Assembly (NCBI GenBank): GCA_014871385.1 | Contig: CM026427.1 | Coordinates: 2,786,068-2,850,067 of the forward strand | Direction of reading: 5' to 3' | Origin: Ceratodon purpureus | Lineage: Eukaryota > Streptophyta > Bryopsida > Pseudoditrichales > Ditrichaceae | Length of the DNA stretch: 64,000 nt | Shown here: positions 7,345-20,195 of the stretch, piece by piece | Position numbering within the stretch: position 1 is the first letter of the stretch | How the letters are laid out: each line of letters begins with the position of its first letter | Translations under genes and position numbers: made by a program | The notes under the pieces: generated by a model | Told to the model about the DNA's origin: nothing | The model's database searches: none | The model's input: the letters and a program-made list of their open reading frames with translations, nothing else

Positions 7345-10300
7345 CAAATTACTTGATTTTTTTCCAAATTATGGCTTTGATAACAATAAGAAATGATACC
7401 TTCTTTTTCTTTTCCTTTTCAAGTAATGCAATATTTGAATAATGCTTACTACTTTAGTGTAAGATTTAGAAAAATAAAACCTTAATTTATTAAAAAATAT
7501 AATGAATACTAATAGTTTATTCCTACGATGTTTTGGGTCTATATCCATAAGGCTAAAACAAGTAATTATGTGCATGAACATAACGCGACAGGGCTTGGCA
7601 AAGCTACGGAGGCCTTCCAAGCGACGTGGCTGACAAGTATCGTGTTCTGCACCGGCCATGACGAAAGGATTCGTTGGACTTCCGTAGGCCCCCAGGGGTT
7701 TTTTTTTTTTATTAGTATATGCACCAGATGGTTTCGTCTTAGCGGTTGTTACTCGTGCTCTTCACTCGCCAATTCGGACCCTAGGCCCGGACTTGGTTCA
7801 TTGAGTGCTTTTGTTTCTTATGTTAATTCTCATTGGTCCATTTGTCCAAAAAAAAAATTAAAAAAAAAGTAAAAAAATAATTATTGTACATTATGATAAG
7901 GTGTTTTTATAAGTTTAAAATTAAAACTTTCATATTTATATGTTTCAACATGTTTTCAACTTACTTCAAAAAGAAGAATCCTCATGATCTCTTAAATTCA
8001 TTTCAATTTCATGGATAAAGAATAAAGTTAATACAATGTTCAACAAATATACCATATAGATAGTTATCTTGTTGTTTACTTTCCACCTCAAGAGAATGAT
8101 AATTTGTGAAATTTGTAACGTATATAAACTAAATCATTTGATAAGTGTGTTGAATATATTAAATTTTAAATAAGTATGTAGATATTTATCCTATATAATT
8201 AATTTATATATATATATGGTTTTTGGTAATATTTAATCAAAGCATGTGATAAATGTTTATGATGAATAGTCATTTTACTTGTTACTTTTCAACTAAACTA
8301 AATGGAAAATTAAACAAAAGATAAAGAAAAGCTTTTGATAAATATTGTATTAGTTTTTAATATTTCATGTTTCAAGTACACTTTTATTGTTTCATAGCAA
8401 TAAAAAAATATTCATGGAGTCATGTTCAATCAAATAATCTTCCAAATGATGATGAAGCTAGATGTTTTGACATGATATTTGTTCTATTTCTAGGAGAATT
8501 GGTGGATGTAAAAATATCTTTAGACTTTCATAGTAGTCTTTGCCATTTTTTCTTGAATAAATGCAAAGAACTAGCATAAATTTTTAATATTATTTTCTTT
8601 TATGCAATAGAAGGAGCATTGTATTTGCTCCCAATCCTTAAAAAGATTGTGATGGTGGATATAACTGTAGATGATCTACTTCAACTCTATATGTACGTCT
8701 TTGACCATTCGAATCTGGTACATGGCCTATAACACTAAAATTATAGAGGTTATTTTTTAATGTATTGGATTCGATGTCTTGCAATCTTTTGTTTGTATAC
8801 CTCGCTCACAACTCATAGAAATCTATAAAAGACTAAAATGAATGTGTATTTAAGAGCTCTAGAGCTCGAGATGTTACATACTTTGGTTATTTGAAATAAT
8901 CATTTACAAATTGAAGATAACCAATATTTCTTTTTGTTTGAATCTCTAGCATTTTAAAGTGGACCCTGTGGGCACTTTGAACATGATAAAGGAACTTGAC
9001 ATTAATCTATAGTGTAGTCTAGTTGCTTATGTCTTTCACACTGAATCCATAAACATTATACAATTGTTCTTGTTCTACATATCTAATTTCATCAAGTCTT
9101 TAATAATAAAGGGATTTTGAAGGTTTGTCAAATTTTCAACTAGTATTTTAAATTTAGAACCTCATAGCTTTAATTTGTAGATTTGATTAACAACGACTAT
9201 TTGTAATAGCACATGTTGGCTACAAATCTCTTTTAGCGCTTTTTCTGATCTTTTGTTACCTAAAATGTTGCATACATGAACCTAAATTGGATTTTGTAGT
9301 TGAGGTAAGTGTGCTATATAGGAGATTGTTGTACTAAAGATGTGATGGTTGTGCTTTCTTTTAGTTTTTCTAATCGATAAGATAGGTTCCACATGTAGAA
9401 AATCACATTTCACCTTTTATAGATGATATGCATGCACTAGCTATATTTTGAGTCTTTTTCATTTTTTCATAAAATGCAATTCAAAAAAACCATATTCATT
9501 TATAATATCCAAAATTTAAAATTTAGAAATTTACAACATGATATACAACAAATCACCCGTGAGACATTTTTTAGAAAATTCCTTGATAAAAATATTAACT
9601 ATTACAACAAAGTCAGTTACTTTTTAGATGCTTCATTCACTCTAGAGGTTGTTTAGCACAGAGATTGTTTCTTTAGTCATGCTTACATAGTCATAAAAAA
9701 TACTATGATGTAGATATACTATCAAGGATAAAGTAATCATATTTGAAATTAAAACTAAAATTGTATAATTATAGTATTTTCAGAATACTTTCTCAAATTT
9801 TAAGAAGAATTTTAAAATGATATTTGAATTTAAAATCTAAATCTATATAATATTATTCAAGATAAAATAACAATTATTTATAGAGATTTGAAAAAATATT
9901 GGGCTTTAAATGGTTGAGTAAATACATCAATTGATATAAAATTCATAAATGCCCTTCATTTTGTGGTGTATGCATTGTATTTTCATCCTTTCTATGATTA
10001 TTTTAAAGCATTCAAACTTGTATAATAATCGATAGTATTGCTACATTACAATTATATATAACTGTATGCAGTTTTATTATAATATCATAAAAAATCTTTG
10101 TTAAAAATGTTTTGGGAATGGTTAGGACAATAAGAAAAAAAAAACAATATTATTATGGTTTCTCAGCAATCATGAGGCAATAGTAAACGGTTATTCTTGG
10201 AAAATTGTAAATACTGCTCTCAAATATGTATTTTTTCCTACTCACTATTGACCTCATTTTGTGTGTGTCTTTGTGAGTTGTATTCTTTAGAATTACCGTC

Positions 10301-10560
10301 CTTATGAATGACAATATGGATAGTCTTCAATCCTTAGTCTTGTAGACACTAATACTTAAAAAAATAAGTAACATACAAACACTTATTTTACACTGTCCCT
10401 AAAAGGCCCGGATTTCTTAAAATGTAAATATTCTGGGTTGTTAACCTACCAATGTATTCAGAAATCTTGGTAATATTTATAAAGTGAAACAAATCTACCT
10501 CAGCGAAAATACCGCTGCAGTAGTAGGTGGGGGTAAATTAACAAGCGAGGGCTCTGAACC
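7345..10560. other. AT-rich gene desert
   Basis: No protein gene, RNA gene or intact transposon could be supported across 3.2 kb. An 11-bp inverted repeat (AAAAAAATCAA/TTGATTTTTTT) lies at about 7336-7362. Long runs of AT-rich sequence around 7850-10450 suggest old, decayed transposon DNA, but no terminal repeats were found. Confidence 0.5.
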
Positions 10561-11954
10561 CAATCACGGGTACCAAATTACGGCCCGTGATTAACTTTAA
10601 CCCCAATCAAGCACGGAACCATCGAGAACAACTCCGCGACCCGGCCAAGCAGCGGGCGAGCCGACGTTTCGGCGGGGCCAGGAAGGCGGGGATCCTGCGG
10701 GCCCGCCTGCATCCCCCGTCCAGGCTGGCCGATTTGGCCCCCGACTGCAGCAGCGCGCCACTCCCAATCAGCGCTCCAATCCCCCCCCACCCCAAAAACC
10801 GTCACATCTACCATCTACTTCCTCCCAACATTTACCAGTCCAAAGTCTTCTGTCACTGTAGATATTGTGTGGTTTAGGGAGTTGCGCCTAAAGGCAGGCC
10901 AGAGGGCCCAGGGGTGAGATTGAATGGGGTGAGTCCAGGCTGCCGGTGCGCCTTGAATGCATCCCCCTCGGATCCATGCTAGGAGTACCATGCAATGCCC
11001 GTTCCAATCGAGGCCTAGCATCCGAGGTTTGTCTCCACTCCCAGAGTCCCACCCATTTCAATCCTCATGTGGTGTCCCCCCGCCATGGCCTGCGTTTGAT
11101 TTCCATGCTCCCTTCAATTCTGCTTTTCTACAGTTTGGCCAGTCGGGTTGGGTGACTTGGGGTAGGGATGCCTTGGGTGGGGGTTTTCTGACGAATTTTT
11201 GAGTCTGGTGTAGCGAGGGGTGGAGTTTCGGTTTCGTTGAGTTGGGGTTGGTTGTTTGGGTGGGTGAGGGAAGTGGGTTTTGTTGCTGGTGTGGTGATAC
11301 GGCTTGTGAAGGGGAGTGGTGGGGTTTAAGGAGGGGTTTTAGGGTGTGGGTTTGGGTGGTAGATGGGGAGGGGCTTGAATCTTTCGTCGAGCTCGGTTTG
11401 GATGCCGTGTGTGAGTTTTATGAGCCTAGATTCTTGGATCTGGAGTTGTCGCATTGCTGCGTTATTGATCTTCAAGAGTCGCTGGCTCTTTTAGGGTAAG
11501 CGTCAGTTGCATTACAAGCTGGGCTATTGGAGAAAGGGATGATGGGAAGGAGGTGATGCATCATGGGGGGAGCTCAAGGCGGAGGAGAATGCTATGTAGA
11601 GTGTACGAGCGGAGAACATGATACTGCACATGTGAGATTTTTGCTTGTTACCCTAGTTCTTTGAGTTCTCTCATTTTTATGACATTGTCCAGTGTATGTG
11701 TGGAAATATCAAATGCGGTTTATGGGACCGGTGATTGACTCTAGGACCTGCGTTTGCATCCGCAGGGCAGAAGTTTGATTGAATCAGAGGATTGTATCGA
11801 CATTGCAATGTGTCAAGGATTCTAGAGTGCTTTGAATTTACCATTAGCCCGTGGAATTGTGGTGGATTTTTTAAATCTTCAACAGCATTGTTGTACGGAT
11901 TCTGGAATTTTGCGTTCCACATTTTCTCGAATTTTGAATTTCCACCTTCTCTCA
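10561..11954 (+). other. GC-rich promoter and 5' UTR region of the PP2C gene
   Basis: Composition shifts sharply to GC-rich at about 10580-10800, then to a G/T-rich stretch at 11140-11400. No coding exon is convincing. Frames in this block are compositional by-products. It most probably contains the promoter and leader, possibly with a leader intron, of the PP2C gene. Confidence 0.45.
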
Positions 11955-13789
11955 ATGGGGTGTATGAGCTCAAAGAAAGCCTCACGTGACGACAACTCCA
12001 AGAGCAAAGCCTCTGGGCGTGTGTACACGCCAGCCAGCCATGACACGGACGATTGGGGAGCGCCAGTGCTCACTCGTCCTAAGACACCCAAGGCAATGTC
12101 TGGCCCTGTTCCTCCAGTTTCCGCACCTCCGAAGCGGAAGGATGGTGTAGGCAGTGGACCTCTTCCTGGTCGCCTCTCAGGAGCGACGGGCGCATCACCC
12201 GGGAAATATACTCCTGGAACACCAACAGGAAAGTCTCCGACTTATATTATTGACAGGGCCCCGCCGAACATTCATATTCCTCTCCCTACCCAACCTAAAC
12301 CAGTCTTTGTGCCGAAGCACAAAGCGCCTGACCCCAAGCGGTCGTCCAAGTCTGGAATCCTTTATCAGGATACACCGTATTCCAAGAGCGCTGAAGGTGG
12401 TGCACCTCCCTTGGTGGTGGAATCTACTCTGAGTGATCAGAACCTCCCTACCTCGGGCTCAAAGGTAGTGAAAGTACCAGATGGGAACTACGAGCTGAAT
12501 TTCTCAGTGTTGTCACAGAGGGGCCATTACCCTGACCAGTTGCGCAAGGCCAACCAGGACAGCTTCACGATTCACACTTCCTTCGGAGGAGATGCCAACG
12601 ACCACTTTTTTGGAGTCTTTGACGGGCATGGCGAGTATGGGCAGCACTGCTCCGACTTTGCACGCAAAAATCTCTCCAGTAATCTGCTGAACGACCAGCA
12701 CTACCCCAACGACGTGGTTCGGGCTTTCCATTCCGCCTATTTGAATACGAACGCACAATTGCACAAGCACAGCCAGTATGATGATTCTATGAGCGGAACG
12801 ACAGGGATCTCCATACTTGTTCGTGGTCGGAAAGTGTACGTTGCAAATGTGGGTGATTCGCGTGCTGTTCTAGGGGTTCGGAAACAGAAAACAGTTGTTG
12901 CCAAGGACTTGTCTTTCGATCAGACACCATACAGGGAAGATGAGTGTGAGCGTGTGAAAAAATGCGGAGCACGGGTGATGACTCTGGATCAGATGGAGGG
13001 CTTGAAGAGTGAGAGCGAGGAGATTTGGAAGAACGACGATCACGACGATGGGGACCCACCTCGGCTCTGGGTGCAGGACGATATGTATCCAGGCACAGCC
13101 TTCACACGGAGCATTGGAGACTCTGTTGCAGAGAAAATCGGCGTGACCGCCGTCCCGGAAGTCTTGTGTTTGGAGCTCCGGCCCCGACATCCTTTCTTCC
13201 TTATTGCCAGCGATGGTGTCTTCGAGTTCCTTTCAAGCCAGGCCGTCGTTGATATGGTCCGTCTCATTTCCTCCCAGCGATGGTTTTCCTGAAATTCTCG
13301 TAATTCTAGGATTCGAACACCATTTGCATGTTTTCATCTGCCTCCAGATGTTAGAAGTAAAGTTCCATGTTACAGATTAGACTAACCGTGTACTTACTTT
13401 GATTGGGTGAAGGTTGCACTATATCAAGATCCAAAGCAGGCTTGTCTTGCAGTGGTGAAGGAAGCTCAACGTCTTTGGCTTAAGTATGAAACCCGGACGG
13501 ACGACATCACCATCATTGTTGTGCATGTCGACGGTCTCAAAGACGTACGTAACACTGGTTTCCTTGTGGTGTACATTCACTTGGCATTTGTTTAGTGTTT
13601 TGTTCAACGCGTTTCATTAATACCGGTTCTTGGTGCTAGTTTACTAATACTATATTTATTCATCAACAGCCTAATAAACCTCGACGACAACGACCCGAGA
13701 CAGAAGATGAACTAGAGCCATCAAGGGCTGTTCGTCCCGTCCGGACTATGTCTCGCGCGAGGATGCGCTCCAATGAGGACGCTATATAA
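11955..13789 (+). CDS. Protein phosphatase 2C with N-myristoylation signal
   Basis: Three exons, 11955-13256, 13413-13544 and 13670-13789, give a 517-residue protein. I chose the ATG at 11955 because it starts MGCMSSKKAS, a strong N-myristoylation plus Cys palmitoylation signal; the longer open frame upstream lacks one. A Pro-rich linker occupies about residues 20-170. The PP2C domain follows, with DGHGEYG (metal-binding D223), NVGDSRAVLG, TRSIGD (D388), ASDGVFEF (D420) and TDDITIIVV (D464/D465). All metal-binding aspartates are present, so it should be an active Mg/Mn-dependent Ser/Thr phosphatase at a membrane. The sequence NYELNFSVLSQRGHYPDQLR resembles the phosphatase half of the plant PP2C-cyclic-nucleotide-binding-kinase fusion, but here it stands alone. 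The C-terminal tail is basic, with RMRSNEDAI at the end. Confidence 0.9.
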
Positions 13790-16700
13790 GCTTTTTCTAG
13801 TGTTGATCTTTCAAAGAAGAAGGTGTTTATCTTCACCATATAGCTGGAGTTATTTCTTGTGAAACAGTCAGCTTGAAGCTTTTGGAGTCCTTTCGTCTCA
13901 GCTTTTCTAATCATTTACGCAGCACAAAGTAGAAATAGCTGAGTGGTGTCTTAGTTTTCTAGAATTTCCCTTGGCGTCTTAGGTTCACACTGCTGCACCT
14001 TTCAAGAATAGTCTCTGAAATCTTTGAACGATGCTGCTTTGGTCTGTAACTATAGAATTGTTTTGACTGACGATGGTGCGTTTTACTGTTATTGATTGCA
14101 CAGAGACTGTTCTCTTCGAGAGAGGTAGTGCGATTGGTAAACATACAGGTGTTTCAAATCAAGGGCCAGCAACCCTTCAACTCCTGGTCTTGGCGTAGCT
14201 GCCAAGTATGCTGCTGTTGCTGAGCGTTGTGAGGAGGCCCTTTTCGACTTATGTTATTGATACATCTGTAGTGCTCTAATCCAACGGTTAAACTTTTCTT
14301 GAGGTGATTCTTGACTTATCCTTCTGTGAACATCTTTTCTTTAGGGTGGATTTGTTCCTATACCTTCATAAGGTGGTACATAGTGATATCCGTGCGTGAA
14401 AACTTATTATTCCTTTTGTTTTTGAATGCAAGATTTATCAAATGTTCCGTTTGATTTCTCATTGTATGATCTGTGTGTCTTCCAGTAACTGCACTCCAGT
14501 AAATGGTTTTGTTCCTGGCCCAGCTCGTCTCTCAGCGGTCAGACAGACATATGCGATGTACATTACGAATCCTTCATCATATAACCTCGGTTTCAAGTGC
14601 CTGTACTATCTGATTATAAAAGACGGACACTGGGGTTTAGACTGGTATTTAATTTCACTCTACTTATGTTTTTTCCGTTATTTTTGATCTCTTGATTTAT
14701 TTATAGGAGCAGTTCAGATGTCCTTTTTTGAGAGTATTGGAGCTGGGCGTCTTCGTTGGAATCTTTGCACTTACAGAACATCACTTATGGTTTGGTTTTC
14801 TAGGTGGATCACGGACCGTTTGCTGCAATGTCTTCTCAACCCGCTCTGCTGACAGAAGCTGCTGATAGTAGATACCCAGGGATACTTTGGCCACTTCTTG
14901 AAATGCTGCTCCAAAGCTGTATCATTCCTTTTTCCCAAGTTCGGCCATTCATTGTTATAAGATACTGGATTCATGGAAACATGTAATATTATTGTTACCA
15001 AGATTTCGTCGTTGGTGTTCTAGTTAAACTTATGATGTTTAGTTGCATATGTAGGAAGAGCCAGAAGTCAATTTCTGATTGAAATATTTGCAATGAATGT
15101 ACTAATGAAGAGAATCAGTTTTCTCTTGAAATATTAATCTTTTAAAGAAGAAAAGAGAAGATACATGCAAAATATGGTATACTATGATATCGCAAACCGA
15201 ATTTTTCAAAGCCAGAATGAATGATAGGAATTATGAGTTAGGAAGAGAAATCAATTTGTTGATCTTGAAAACTAAAAAGAAAATCATGTTGATTGTGATG
15301 TTGGGGTCTTTTGCGATGAAAGTAATCATGATGATGAAGAAACAATTAAAAGTGGTATGATGGAAAAAGTAGCAACAAGGGAGTGTGTTGAAGGTTGAAT
15401 CCAGTTTGAAGATTCTAGATGTGACTGTCAAAAGGTTTTCTATGTGCTAAAACAAAAAAGTATCATTTACAAATGACAATCATTAATGTTGAGAAGTTAA
15501 GCTAGAAAGGAGACAATGAATATAAATGCATAGAAGTCAAGAAAGTGGTGGATTAATGTTGATTAATGATTGGTGTTATCTTGATGAATCATAATTGCAA
15601 ATGTTAGTAAGTTGGGGGTAAAAAATATATATCTAGATTTCATTGTAAGAATAAGATGGAAGAATTGAGCGATTCCAGAGGTATTGCCTACATGAGTATG
15701 TATGTTTGGTATCAAAATTTTAATATGGACAAAAACATTGTAAGTAGAACTTTTAGAGTATGAAGTGGCTAGAGGATCATTTATATGTACACCATACACT
15801 GATAGTAGATTCATTTATAAATATTTCAAAAAAAAAAAAAAAAAACACGGAAATTTTAAGGATGGAAAAGTGAAAATATGAGAAGTTATTTTATGTAATA
15901 TTTGTCTATTCTAAATCCATCTAAGGCTATTTTAAAATTTTAAAAAATAAAATCTAAAAAATTGAAATGTCGGAGGGCAAACCTCATTCTTCTAAAAAAT
16001 TAATTGCTTGTTTAAGAATGCACGAACCTACAATTGATGTATGGTAAAATGATGAAAATATAAATGAATAAAGGTGAATATACATAAAATAAATCATGTA
16101 AATACATGATGGACATAATTCAATTTCATTCAATGTATACAACTGTCTATAACCTCATTTTCATCCAAATAATACACATCAAAGTCAATTTATTAAAGAA
16201 ATGATCATATTTTGTTATAAATTCTCTTCATATCAACACTTAACATTTGTCACTACATATTTTGAATTCTTCAAAAAGTGCAATTTTCCATGCCACACAT
16301 GTGATTTTGAATTCCTAATTTTATAAATCTTCTCCACCTTCTCCCCTGTCATTGTTCTCTCTATCTCTCCCCTTCTCTTCTCAATCATATCCAAGTCAAA
16401 CTACTTTGACCTACAACACGGAGTAACTTTCCCTTTTCCACAGCAATGAGGTTGAGAACTACCACTTGATAATCAAGCAACTCTGGCCATAGCTTTTACT
16501 TTATCTTTACCTTCATAATATATACTAACAAAAATATTTTAATCTTAATTTTAATATACAGACCGACGGGGTTTGGTGCAGTGAGGGAGTTGGGCGGAGT
16601 GAGGGTTTTGGGTATGCACCCCTGAACCCACATCATAATTGTGCCGCAATGCAACTGTGAGGGAGCCTTGACCAAACCTCAAGCTCTGCTTCGCAAATTC

Positions 16701-16911
16701 CTCGATCGAGGAGAGGCTCGAGTTGTCGAACAAGACCCGACTGATCCACATCGGAGCCGGGACACAGCTCGCAGTGCACTCGCCGGATCACACAGACCTC
16801 GCATCGCAACTGAACGCGGTGGTGGAACTTCCTCATCTGTCATGGAGTAGCTTCTCCACAGCAGGCAAGCTTTCGATTGCCAGGTGCATGCGTTGAAGTG
16901 GGTGCGTCGCC
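13790..16911. other. 3' flank of PP2C and intergenic region
   Basis: Positions 13790 to about 15050 probably include the 3' UTR and non-coding sequence; 15050-16540 is AT-rich without recognisable genes. Short frames here (for example 14442-14687) show no family features. From 16551 the sequence becomes GC-richer and forms the promoter and leader of the next gene. Confidence 0.45.
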
Positions 16912-17651
16912 ATGGATTCCACTGCTACCAAGGCCGATAAGCCAGTGGAGGTCGTGGTCACCAAGAAGGCTTTCAATCTGGTAAGCTGCTGCTCGTCGTT
17001 ATATTGCATCTCACTTGACATGGGTTTCAAGGTTTAGGGTTTAGTGTGGGCATGGATGGGTATGGTGTGTGAGCTTATGATGATGGTTGTGGTTTGCAGG
17101 CATGTTCGTGGGTGCAGAGTATGAGTGGAGGAGCTGATTTTGATGTGGTAGCAGAGACCAAGGGTTTGCCTGAGGATGATGGTGCGCATGCTCGGCCCAC
17201 GAGGTAACTGCATTTTGTTATAGGTTTTTTTGTTTGGTGGATTTTGGAGTTGAATTCCGGGGCCCAACTGTTAAGTTTGATCCTACTTTTGTATGTGAAG
17301 AATTAGCTTGCCTGATTGGTGTGGTGATGTGTTTCTAGGTTGGGATTGGGAGCGAAGTACCTCTCACATGCACAGGCCAGTCGTGTGAGTACGCAAGTAG
17401 ATAAGAAGCTTAGGGCGAAGTTGGTTCCTGCAAAGACAGGTACGGGTTACCAGGGAGGTCGAAGAGATGGTAAAGGGAGGGAGAATTATGAAGAGGAGGC
17501 GGTTCAAGGTGGTGGTCATGGTGAGGATGAGGATGAGGAGGACGACAGCCGTGCTTCAGTTTTTAAGAAGAGAACGAGTGCATTTATTAGGCCTACTCTG
17601 ATAGTTTCAGAAACAGCGGGCTCCAAAAAGAAGAAGAGGAAGGGCCCATAG
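16912..17651 (+). CDS. Small conserved basic/acidic nuclear-type protein (RLGLGAKY motif)
   Basis: Three exons, 16912-16980, 17100-17203 and 17339-17651, encode 161 residues starting MDSTATKADKPVEVVVTK. All junctions are GT-AG and the frame stays open. Residues about 58-70 read RLGLGAKYLSHAQ, a motif I associate with a small conserved eukaryotic nuclear family (possibly DUF3245; not confirmed). A Gly/Arg and acidic stretch (EDEDEEDD) follows, then a lysine-rich C-terminus KKKKRKGP that looks like a nuclear or nucleolar localisation signal. No catalytic domain is visible. The composition suggests a nucleic-acid-associated protein, but I cannot assign a function. Confidence 0.72.
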
Positions 17652-18839
17652 GGGGGTTTCTACTCTTTTGTGGCATGCCTTTGCATCAGCGTAGTTGTGT
17701 ACATTATACATCATTTACTTAGCGACTGCAGCACGAAGTGCAGCAGTTTTTCTTCTTTCAGATTGGATGGGCATGTGTGCACGTGCAGGATTTGGTTCTG
17801 AGGATCATTCCTGTGGTATGTGAATGAATACTGTTGTGGATTTGGCTGGTTCCTGTGCATTTGGCCGGTTTCTGTGCATTTACATTGTGTAGAATCTATC
17901 GTCAAATGCTAAGTTAGGTATCGGTATTAGGAAAGAGTCATTACGTAGCTGACAGCAATGGCGTCTTCTCCGTTATGGAGTCATGTAACGAGGGAGCTCG
18001 GATCTCCGAGATGGAAATTGCTCGTCTTGTTCCAGGTTTGTCATATGTTCCAGGTTCCTCGCTGAGCAACCCCCAACAGGACTTGGAATCAACCAAGGCA
18101 GTGCCGCAAGTCTAATGTGGCATTTCAGAGCTAACGCCATCCCAGAAACAACTAAGTTTAAATCCAAGCAGACTAATCTCAAAGAAAAAACGCAGATGTG
18201 AAGATGCTTCCACTGTCAGGCTCACTGAGAAACGCGAGTTTTGATGAGGCACACATGTGGGTGAGGTTTTTTCTGAGGTGCCAGCTACGGTGCAGGCTCG
18301 AGATGCGAGTCGGGGATGGAATGGAGCAGTAAGCACGTTCCGAGACCCGCCAGTAAATCCCTCACCATACCCGGGGCAGTTACTCTCTTCCGTTAATCCA
18401 CGATTCCATGCCCAACTTGCACAGTATTTTTAGTAGAATCTTCGCAAAAGTTGAAAATCTGAGTTGAGTCAAATGCATAGTGTACCGCCAGAGAGAGTCA
18501 GCAACAGAACACAGTCTCTATCCTGCGAGAGTTGGTGCATGTTAACTTAAGATAGTCATGGTCTGCATCTGCATTATTATTTTGCGAGTCTGCAACCTCG
18601 CAGCATGATGCTTCCGGCAATGTGACATCGCCTTGCACAGCTGCTCTGCTTCCGAAACCAGTGTTTGTAGAGAGGTAAACCCAATTGTGGACGTTAGTAG
18701 CAGCCTGGGCCGTCTTTCGAGGACTGCGACAGATTGTGTGGGAATCTGCATTTGTCAGTTTAGGGTTTTCCTTTGAACTGTGTCCCTTCGCCTTTCTCAA
18801 AGGCGAACGGTCTGCAGCACGCGTATCATGCGCCTGCAG
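17652..18839. other. Intergenic
   Basis: No supported gene. A short block at about 18712-18780 (CGAGGACTG ... GTTTAGGGTTTT) resembles the block at 25035-25110 upstream of the DCAF8 gene. It therefore belongs to the same shared promoter-like family as the duplication that follows. Confidence 0.4.
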
Positions 18840-19770
18840 TAAGCCCATGAGTACTTTCGGTGGTGTGATGTGATACTCTCATGTGGGGTTGCAATGCCTT
18901 TTGACTGATGTGGGTGTGCGTTTGACTGGGCTAATTATGGTCGAAGTTGATGCCAGATAGTTCGAGCTGCATTGCTGCCAGTCGTAGATTATCTGGTGGA
19001 GTTTCGAGGGTGTTGTCTTTTGTTATTATGATCGGATACCTTGTTGGGTTCGTGGAATGATGGAGCGCTTGTTAGTGGACAGGGAGTTGCATTTGTGGTA
19101 CATTGTTGTGAGCCATCGGTGACATGCATCGGTAGGTGCATCGCCGAAGGTGAGCGGTTTAGAGTTTAGACGCTGGAAGTTGCCGACGATTAGTGTTCAT
19201 TGAGCCTGCATTTCCGAGGTTAGGGTCTTGTCTTGAAGCGAAGCAGGGGAAGTTAGCGTCTCCGGGCTTTTCTAGAGGACAAACGGTCTGTGGGGTCTCT
19301 CTGACCTCGATCTGGTCTGTGCAGGATGGTTGTACAGGTGGTGGTTAGCCTGAGTTTGCAGGATCAGCTTGAAGAAGTCTAGTGAAGGGTTTCACAGTTG
19401 CAGTAACCCAGAAATTGGTTTCCAGGAGCTAGTGGGTTTGACGCAGAGTTCGTTGAGATGGGGGCATTATAGGTGATACATGGGTGGACTTCAATGTGTG
19501 TATCTCAATCTCTGTCAAGCTCAACTACGATGAGGCGTTGATGGGGCAAATTTGAATTGTTAAGAAGAGAATGTGAGGCTTGAAGAAGGAAATGCACATT
19601 GAACGATAAGGTACAGGTTTGAAGGAGATGTATCGGACAAAGGAAATGTGTAGGTGTGGGTTAGACCAGCTGTTGTCGTCTCCAGAGTGGGGATGTGAAA
19701 CATACTGCCTCTGCTCACCAGATCGGAAGCTGTGAGGTATGGAAATTGTATTCTAAGAAATGAGCATTGA
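18840..19770 (+). repeat. Segmental duplicate (copy A) of the DCAF8 promoter and first exon
   Basis: This stretch aligns in order with 24530-25662. Shared blocks include CTCATGTGGGGTTGCAA, TGTTGGGTTCGTGGA, CAGGTGGTGGTTAGC and the end TGTGAGGTATGGAA. Indels make copy A about 200 bp shorter. It lies some 430 bp upstream of the LRR kinase start codon and may serve as promoter and leader for that gene. Confidence 0.8.
19628..19736 (+). pseudogene. Decayed copy of DCAF8 exon 1
   Basis: This 109-nt stretch is homologous to the 108-nt coding exon at 25519-25626. It keeps the ATG, the ATGTATCG start and the GAG|GTATGG donor. It has one net extra base and many substitutions, so the reading frame shifts after about a third of the exon and ends in TGA. 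It may still act as a non-coding leader exon for the LRR kinase, since the donor site is intact. Confidence 0.75.
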
Positions 19771-20195
19771 CCGGTTCCTACAAGTAGAGGTTTGGTTACC
19801 AGAGCCGAGGATTTTGGGCTGTGAAGTCTTCTGCTAGTAGCGCTTGGAAAGTGTTGGAGTCAACTATGGTGAGGGCATATTCTTGTCTGAAGGTTTGCTG
19901 TCGGTCCCACCCAAGGGGGCGGTTCGTCATCACGATTCGTGAACCTTAGTTCTTGGGCTGCTACAATTGCAGGTGCGTTGTGGCGCGTCTATTTCTACTT
20001 ATTGATGTTCATGTTTGTCGTTTATGTTGTACTATCAATTCTTCAAAGTTGTGATGTGCTTTTGAAGTTTTTCGAACTTAAGTAATGGTGAGCTGTAGCC
20101 ACTTGAAGGAGTGGCACTTTGTAACCTTTTGGTTTATGTGCTCAGGCAGGAAGTATATACATTTGGGGAGTGTTTGAGGCGGCAGATGTGCTAGA

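Noticed and set aside
10578-11499. Several overlapping frames in GC-rich sequence
   Set aside because: Compositional artefacts: frames on both strands overlap and none has conserved features.
17958-18034. Possible short first exon MASSPLWSHVTRELGSPRWK followed by GTTTGT
   Set aside because: No continuing exon could be found, so there is no gene model to support.
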